Assembly (NCBI RefSeq): GCF_003473485.1 | Contig: NC_053045.1 | Span: forward strand, 61,732,494 to 61,796,493 | Direction of reading: 5' to 3' | DNA: 64,000 nt | DNA from: Medicago truncatula | Lineage: Eukaryota > Streptophyta > Magnoliopsida > Fabales > Fabaceae | In this document: piece after piece, positions 57,705-64,000 of the stretch | How the letters are laid out: the number at the start of each line of letters is the position of its first letter | How positions within the stretch are numbered: position 1 is the first letter of the stretch | Translations under genes and position numbers: made by a program | The notes under the pieces: model-generated | Database searches by the model: none | What the model saw: the letters and a program-made list of their open reading frames with translations, nothing else | What the model was told of the DNA's origin: nothing

Positions 57705-58060
57705 ACGGCTAATTTTATTAAAGCAAACTTGTACAAGACGCACTTACTACATAAATACACTGATGCCGCTTATAGACGCGTAACATCAAACACTACATAA
57801 ATTCTTTTAAAAAAAATTTAATCAAACACAAAAAAAAGCAGCCAAAAGGAAATGGGAGAAGACCGCTGAGGCGCTAACAGCACCCCGCCACTTAACAGAA
57901 AAAACACAAACTCCCCAGTAGTAGCAATCTGAACACTAGAGCATACCCAAGAGACCCAACCGTGAGCTGCTAAACCGTAATCCCCAGCCTGCTCAGTGCA
58001 CCACCTGTGAACATGACAAAGGCAATCTCTCGGATTCCAATGTCATTTGTAATACAAGCC
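57705..58060 (-). mobile_element. Probable LINE 3' region
   Basis: On the minus strand this GC-richer stretch runs through GTTACGCGTCTATAAGCGGC to TTGCTTTAATAAAATTAGCC, like the 3' UTR of a plant non-LTR retroelement. No coding frame is intact. It may belong to the same insertion as the ORF fragment at 57040, but order and spacing do not prove it. Confidence 0.35.
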
Positions 58061-58775
58061 TCTTTTTTTATTTTTTTTATTTTTTTTGTGTAAGCATAAG
58101 TAGATATTTACTTTGTTTTCATATATTTAAAAAAAAAATATTACTTTGTTTGCATAATTATTAATTCTTGTACTTAAAAACAATTATGTAATATATTTTA
58201 AATGACGTGTTATATGTTCATCAAGAATGATCAATATCTATGTAATTGTTTAAAAAAAAAATTAAAGATCTCAATTCAAATATGATATATCACCATTTTT
58301 ATGTTCAAAATTCTAAAATAAGGACCAATAGTGTGAGTGACCAGAAATATGGTGACCAACTTCTAAGCAATATGTTAGATTATTTTTTATTTTTCACCCA
58401 AGTTTAGACCTAAGATCTCCAACTTCTAATTCATTAGTTTGAACTAGTTATTAGTTAAGTTATCAAACCTTTAATCAGACGAGCTTACATTTTTCTATAT
58501 GGTTTATTCACATGGCTATTGTGTAACTCTTGGCTCATGTGTCCTTTTCTTGGCACATCTTAAACTAGATTATATCTTTGAACTTTGAATCCTTTCATGT
58601 TTAAATCAATCATACATAAGAGGTAATGTTACGGACACGTCAATATGTATTTTAACTCAAAAAAAAATATGTATTTTAACTTTCAAACATAATATTTTTT
58701 TAACGAATATAACATTATTATTTATCTTAAAAAACATTATTATTATTATTAAGGAAAATATATTATGTTCTAGTG

Positions 58776-58895
58776 AGCATAATTCAGTTGACAGGGACAT
58801 GCATTGTTATATACAGAGTCGGGATTCGAACCCAGACACCCCACTTATTCACCTTGAGAAAGGTGAATTTTAATCCCTACACTACTCGACAAAAA
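58776..58895 (+). mobile_element. SINE-like repeat
   Basis: ATAATTCAGTTGACAGGGAC resembles an A box and GGGATTCGAACCCAGACACC a B box. The repeat abuts the Stowaway-like element at 58899. It is not a complete tRNA. Confidence 0.45.
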
Positions 58896-58898
58896 TAT

Positions 58899-59052
58899 AT
58901 ACTCCCTCCGGTCCTATTTACAAGAGACAGTTGACTTTTTAGATACATTGAATAATGTATGTATCTAATGAAGAACCTAAACCAAATACATAAATTATTC
59001 AATGTATCTAAAAAGTAAATTGTCTCTTGTAAATAGGACCGGAGGTAGTATA
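58899..59052. mobile_element. Stowaway-like MITE, nearly perfect foldback
   Basis: Arms of about 55-60 bp: left from ACTCCCTCCGGTCCTATTTA, right ending TAAATAGGACCGGAGGTAGT. Almost the entire 150 bp folds on itself around the centre near 58970. TA borders both ends. It lies about 380 bp upstream of the xylose isomerase start codon. Confidence 0.85.
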
Positions 59053-59431
59053 TATATTATTATTATTATTTAGTTTTGTAAAAAAAAATAACGTTGTTTT
59101 GTAATCTTAGGAATATCCACGGGAGTGTCGTAGTCCGACACTATGACACGTGATATCGTTCTTATCCAACACAACAGCAATACATTATCGTAGCAATCAA
59201 GAACTCAAATTCATTCCATATAAATTTTGGATATTTTCTCCATAAATAAATGCACAAGAAACCGAGTTAAAGGGATCACCATTTCATATCTGGATCGATC
59301 CTATTCATTCGCCAAACAAGGTTTCAATTGCTTCCACTCTTTACTGCTTCTTATTCTCATTTTCACTCTTTTAACTTACTATTATTTAATTCAAGTTTTC
59401 ATTCACGATCGCAGGAATTACTAGTAAATCA
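59053..59431. other. Promoter and 5' UTR region of xylose isomerase gene
   Basis: Contains pyrimidine-rich stretches and GCAGG directly before ACTAGTAAATCAATG. A 65-codon ORF at 59227-59424 lies upstream in the likely leader and has no family resemblance. No clear TATA box is chosen. Confidence 0.35.
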
Positions 59432-62400
59432 ATGATCATGAAATCTGGGAAATTGTTACTGCTTCTTCTTTCTTTCAATGTCTTCTATTATGCAGCAGTG
59501 GTACTGAATCTACGTTTTTCCTTTGTATTTTTGTTTATATTTTATTATTCATCATTCGCTTTTTTTATGGTTTAGTTATTTTGTTTGATGGCTATCAGAA
59601 TTGTGCACCTCAGACATGCCCTGCTACCAAAGATGCTAAATGTGGTGATTCAGATGACTGGAAAGCGGAATTTTTTCCTGGCATTTCCAAAATTAAATAT
59701 GAGGTACTTTTTTTTATGGCCAAACATAACATACATGTTGACACGATAATAATTTGAAATAATGACATAATCGAATGCAATCACACTTATCGGTGTTATG
59801 TGCGATGTCTTACATATAATTACTCTCAAGTCTCAATTTTTTAAAGGGTTTTGTTAACGAGTGCCCCATGCACTCTTTAAACATCTTAAATTAAGTAATT
59901 TTTTTTTTAAAATGTCAAAATTTTCAATTTCCAGCTCACTTTATTACACAAATTTTCAGAAAAAGTTATCATTTAAAGTTCTTAACTAGTGCCCGGGGGC
60001 ATAGTTAACATTTCCCTTTCTCATCACTGTCAACGTGTTGGTGTCGGTGTTGTATCCGGTGTCTGCATCTATGTTAGTGCTTCATATGGGGAGAAGGATC
60101 TAAATCTTTCTCATCTGAAACGACAAACACTGACACATTTGTCACCAATAGTAGTTTGAAGAAAATGACATACTTGAATGCAATCACATGTGTCGGTGTT
60201 GTGTCTGGTGTCCAACACTGATACGACACTAGCACGTTATTAAAATTATCGTTACTGCCAACATGTCATTGTTGTATCTGGTGTCTGCATCTATGTTAGT
60301 GCTTCATAGGGGGAGAAAGATGTAGATCCTTCTCAACTGAATTAGTTTTCAATTTTCGTTCTGGCGCATGTTCTTGACAACATAGTACCGTTATCTAAGA
60401 AATGTTAACGAGTTTCAATCTCTAATGTTCATTTGTATTCCATAGTAATGTGTCGTGTGTTCATTTGTTAATACATGATTTATGTAATTTTCAGGGGCCT
60501 TCCAGTAAGAATCCACTTTCATTTAAATGGTATAATCCAGAGGAGGAAATTCTTGGGAAGAAGATGAAGGTTGGTTTTCATTTATATTATAAGTGGTGTT
60601 TTTTATTCAACCAAAACTTGGATTTTGATTGAATTTACTCTTATGTAACTGCAGGATTGGTTCAGATTTAGTGTTGCATTTTGGCATACATTCCGTGGAA
60701 CAGGTGTTGACCCATTTGGTGCACCTACCAAATATTGGCCATGGGAAGATGGTACCAATTCATTAAGCATGGCTAAAAGAAGAAGTGGGTTAATTCTACA
60801 CTCAAATTTGATATTCTTAGATATTTTTATGTGCTACAAGATAAAATTGTTTTAATTAACACAGTGAGAGCAAATTTTGAGTTCATAAACAAACTTGGAG
60901 TCGATTTCTGGTGCTTCCACGACAGGGATATAGCTCCTGATGGGAAGACTATTGAGGTGAGTCAATCTGCACAATTTCTCAGCTTTACTTAATTGCAATT
61001 CTTAGAGAGGATTGAAGTATGAGATATAGTGTGCATGCTTACTTAACTTTTATATCTGGAATATTTAAATCGAACAATGGTCATAGGCATAGTTGATGGA
61101 ATGTGTTTTCTTGATCAATGCGTTGCTGCTACATTTATTAAGGTTATTATATACTCTTTCTAAGCTATTGAATTTTGCACTTGTTGTCTTTGTCTTAGGA
61201 ATCAAATGAAAACCTGGATGAAGTTGTGGCCCTTGCTCATGAGCTTCAGCGTCAGGTAATTTGACATCACTGAATCTTTTAATATAGAGCATTATTAATT
61301 TTCAGATAATCAACTTAAATCATATGAAATATTTGAAACTTGGAGAATGCATCTTGTTTAGTGAAACTTGGTTTTGAAATGTTGATAACATGTGCTTTTA
61401 TTTTCTTGTTTCCATATTATAGAGCAAAAAGAGAGTTTTGTGGGGAACAGCTCAGTTGTTCGTGCATCCTCGTTATATGCATGGTGCTGCTACTAGGTAA
61501 GATTTATACCAGAATCTCCTAGCTTGTCTATACGGTCATTATGCCCTTCGGGTTCATGACTCACAAAATGAACTGTTTTACAGCTCCGAGTTAGCAGTGT
61601 ATGCATATGCTGCGGCTCAAGTGAAGAAAGCCTTGGAGGTACACCTGTGTAGATATAGTACAGAAGTAGTAACAAGGTCGGTTGTATTTTCAGAATCATT
61701 GTTCATTTTGCTAAGAAAAATATATTGCAGGTGACACATTATTTGGGGGGAGAAAATTATGTGTTTTGGGGCGGTCGAGAGGGTTACCAATCTCTTTTGA
61801 ACACAGATATGGAACGAGAGCTTAATCATTTGGTGCGTGAATCATTCTATCCTTGATTTAATTATCAGATTGTGCTCTCCTTTTTCCCCTTGTGTTGGTA
61901 AACAATGTACATGAAATATCCTTGAAAATAAAGAAATAACAGTATCAAATTGTGCACAACATGTAAAATTGCGCACAATATCAACAGTAATAACCAGGTC
62001 TCAATGTTAATCCTAAATTATTTACAATGCTACTTATTTACCTGGTTACAGGCTAGATTTTTTGAAGCTGCTGTTGCACACAAAAAGAAGATCGGATTCA
62101 ATGGTAACATTCTCTGGAATACCAACTAGCTGGATCATTGTATAGAACTAAACTATGAAACATAGGAGTAGAGCACCACTATAATTTTATTTTATCTCTA
62201 TGCAGACTACACCATAATTGTTCTCTTTTTCCTTAGTAAATGAATTTTTCTTATGTTTTTCTTTTGCTATGTTTTTAGGGACATTTTTAATTGAACCAAA
62301 GCCACAAGAACCTACAAAACATCAGTGCGTATCTTGCCTATTAAATCAATGATTTTACAGCGCCTATTATTGTATAATGTTACAATCTTGTATTCCTCCA

Positions 62401-63989
62401 GGTATGATTGGGATGCTGCAACTGCAGCTAATTTCTTGCGAAAATATGGACTTATAGGTAATATTTACTTGTATTAATCATTCAAATGTCTCCCCAGGAA
62501 CCAAAAAATGTGTGTGATGTCTTTCTAGAAAGAAGTTTTTATGTTGTCACTTTGCCCTAAAATATGTCTTGTATGCTATTTTGTCCTCAATGAAACTGTA
62601 TATCCCCCCTTTTCTTGAAGGTTAGAAAATTTTCTTGATACTTGAATTTAATGGCCATATTTTATTTTTTTTGAACAAACTAAATTAGCACACCTAAATT
62701 TAATGGCCATATTATCCCTAGTATGAATGAATTTAGCCAAAATAATACCAACAAAAGCAGAATGAGTCAAAGATTTCTCTGATTTTCTTCATTATGAATT
62801 GCACTGTTTCACGTGCACATATTTCTCCCTTCCTCATTTTTGCTCCTTATGCAGGGGAATTCAAACTTAACATTGAGTGCAACCATGCCACTCTATCTGG
62901 TCACAGGTGAATCTTTCATTGTGTATTGTGTTCACATGTGAAGTTATTGATCATACTTTCCATTTCAATTTTGATGTTCATTACTGAAACTGTACTTTTC
63001 AATGCCTGTCATAGTTGCCATCATGAGCTTGAAACTGCAAGGATCAATGGATTATTGGGTAATATCGATGCAAATACTGGTGATCCTCAAGTTGGTATGT
63101 GCAAATTCTCTATTATGTAATAAATAATTTAGCATCTAATGTGGAAGGCTTTGTGTTAACTTGTCATGAGATAGGAAGTTGTAATATGAAGCTCTTATCA
63201 TTATTGCAGGTTGGGACACGGATCAGTTTCTCGTAGATATCCAAGAGGCAACAATGATTATGCTCAGCGTTATCAGAAATGTATGAAAGTGCTTGTTTCT
63301 TAACTAGTGTCTTGAAGTGGAACACTCCTCACCGTAGAAACACAATCTCATCTGATAGGGTTATTCTTATCTTCTTTTTTCTTTTTTTTTGCTTTTTTCA
63401 GGGTGGAATTGCACCAGGTGGATTCAACTTTGATGCCAAATTGTGAGTCCTTTACTAACTTTTTGTATCATATTCTTTTTCTGCCTTTCAAATTTTTTAC
63501 TGAGTGATAATTTTAGGCGGAGAGAGAGCACAGATGTTGAAGACTTGTTCATAGCTCATATTGTTGGCATGGATACAATGGCCAGAGGTCTCAGGAATGC
63601 TGCCAAGCTAGTTGAGGTGATTCATTCTATCCTCCCTTGCATCAGCTTTTACCATCATAATAATTCAGATCTGTAAAGTCAATCTGAAAAGTTATTTTTT
63701 ATTGCAATCTTCACGACAATCAAACTAATAATTTCTCATTATGTTTGACCAAAAGGATGGTTCTCTGGCCGAGCTTGTTCGCAAGCGATATCAGAGTTTT
63801 GACACAGAAATTGGGGCTCAAATAGAGGTAACTTGTACCAACTTTTTGTTCTCTTCATCTATATTTAATGCTTTTTTGTGTTTAATTTGAACGGAATGTA
63901 TGTTGCCACAGGCCGGAAAAGCCGACTTTGATTTTCTTGAGAAGAAGGTCAAGGAATGGGGAGAACCAAAGGTTGCTTCTGCGAAACAG
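59432..63989 (+). CDS. Xylose isomerase, C-terminus beyond window
   Basis: Nineteen exons are seen, in phase: 59432-59500, 59599-59703, 60495-60569, 60655-60784, 60865-60956, 61199-61255, 61423-61496, 61584-61638, 61731-61832, 62052-62103, 62279-62324, 62402-62457, 62855-62906, 63015-63094, 63210-63280, 63402-63442, 63517-63616, 63756-63827, 63912-63989. They give 469 residues; only about ten more are expected, in an exon outside the window. The enzyme interconverts D-xylose and D-xylulose on a TIM-barrel with two metals. Visible active-site segments: FHDRD (His145), WGGREG (Glu236), [16 protein letters not shown] (Glu276, Lys278), NIECNH (Glu312, His315), GNIDAN and GWDTDQF. Residues 1-23 are a hydrophobic signal peptide ([17 protein letters not shown]) before NCAPQTC, as in other plant homologues, so entry into the secretory pathway is inferred. 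Intron 2 carries a MITE and duplicated repeats. Confidence 0.95.
59844..60017. mobile_element. MITE-like element in xylose isomerase intron 2
   Basis: The left end AAAGGGTTTTGTTAACGAGTGCCCC is matched in inverted form by GTGCCCGGGGGCATAGTTAACATTTCCCTT on the right. Related ends occur at 36934-37118. About 174 bp, non-coding. Confidence 0.6.
60024..60330. repeat. Direct repeats in xylose isomerase intron 2
   Basis: A phrase containing GTATC(C/T)GGTGTCTGCATCTA and TGTTAGTGCTTCATA, then GGGGAGAA, occurs at about 60050-60096 and again at about 60272-60318. A related motif, GAATGCAATCACATGTGTCG, lies between them at 60177 and, in altered form, at 59776. These point to a dispersed repeat family with a local duplication. 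Confidence 0.6.
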
Positions 63990-64000
63990 GTAACCAAACC

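Noticed and set aside
1-64000. CRISPR arrays, operons, bacterial-type promoters or ribosome binding sites
   Set aside because: The window is plant nuclear DNA; no array of evenly spaced repeats exists and genes have introns and TATA-type promoters.

Overview
The window is plant nuclear DNA: AT-rich, intron-containing genes far apart, and intergenic space packed with transposable elements. It is almost certainly Medicago truncatula or a very close relative. The two-exon gene at 2349-5858 (minus) encodes a 454-residue protein that agrees throughout with my memory of M. truncatula UGT78G1, a flavonoid glucosyltransferase. The other repeats and genes also look legume-like.

Layout. 1-26 kb: UGT78G1 and a same-strand, same-structure paralogue (17139-19157), separated by about 11 kb of mobile DNA. 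That DNA includes two related 9-bp-TSD terminal-inverted-repeat (TIR) elements carrying a piece of plastid ndhD, a 1.4-kb foldback element and a 3.25-kb Helitron with an inverted-repeat element near its 3' end. At 22.4-24.7 kb lies a 5'-truncated LINE into which a probable solo LTR and a hAT-like element have inserted; target duplications can be read for all three. 26-36 kb: two single-exon PR-1/CAP genes (26691 plus, 35017 minus) flank a retroposon, two Mutator-like elements and a LINE fragment. 36-46 kb: a SINE, small MITEs, a third Mutator-like element and a ten-exon DUF676-type lipase/esterase gene (39259-45040). 46-54 kb: a decayed KORRIGAN-type GH9 glucanase pseudogene, a stray copy of the last exon and 3' UTR of the lipase gene, and a 14-exon CIPK kinase gene with a GC-AG intron. 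54-59 kb: retroelement debris and a Stowaway-like MITE. 59.4 kb to the end: a xylose isomerase gene, 19 exons visible, cut by the window edge just before its C-terminus.

The genes do not form a pathway or operon. The UGT pair is a local duplication, and the two PR-1 genes are family members with divergent N-termini. The lipase fragment next to the CIPK gene and the duplications inside the lipase intron show local rearrangement. The richest signal is in the mobile DNA: repeated 9-bp duplications mark Mutator-like elements, and the ndhD fragment appears to have been multiplied by one such family. Exon boundaries were worked out by hand from GT/GC-AG sites, preserved phase and family conservation; no database search was run.
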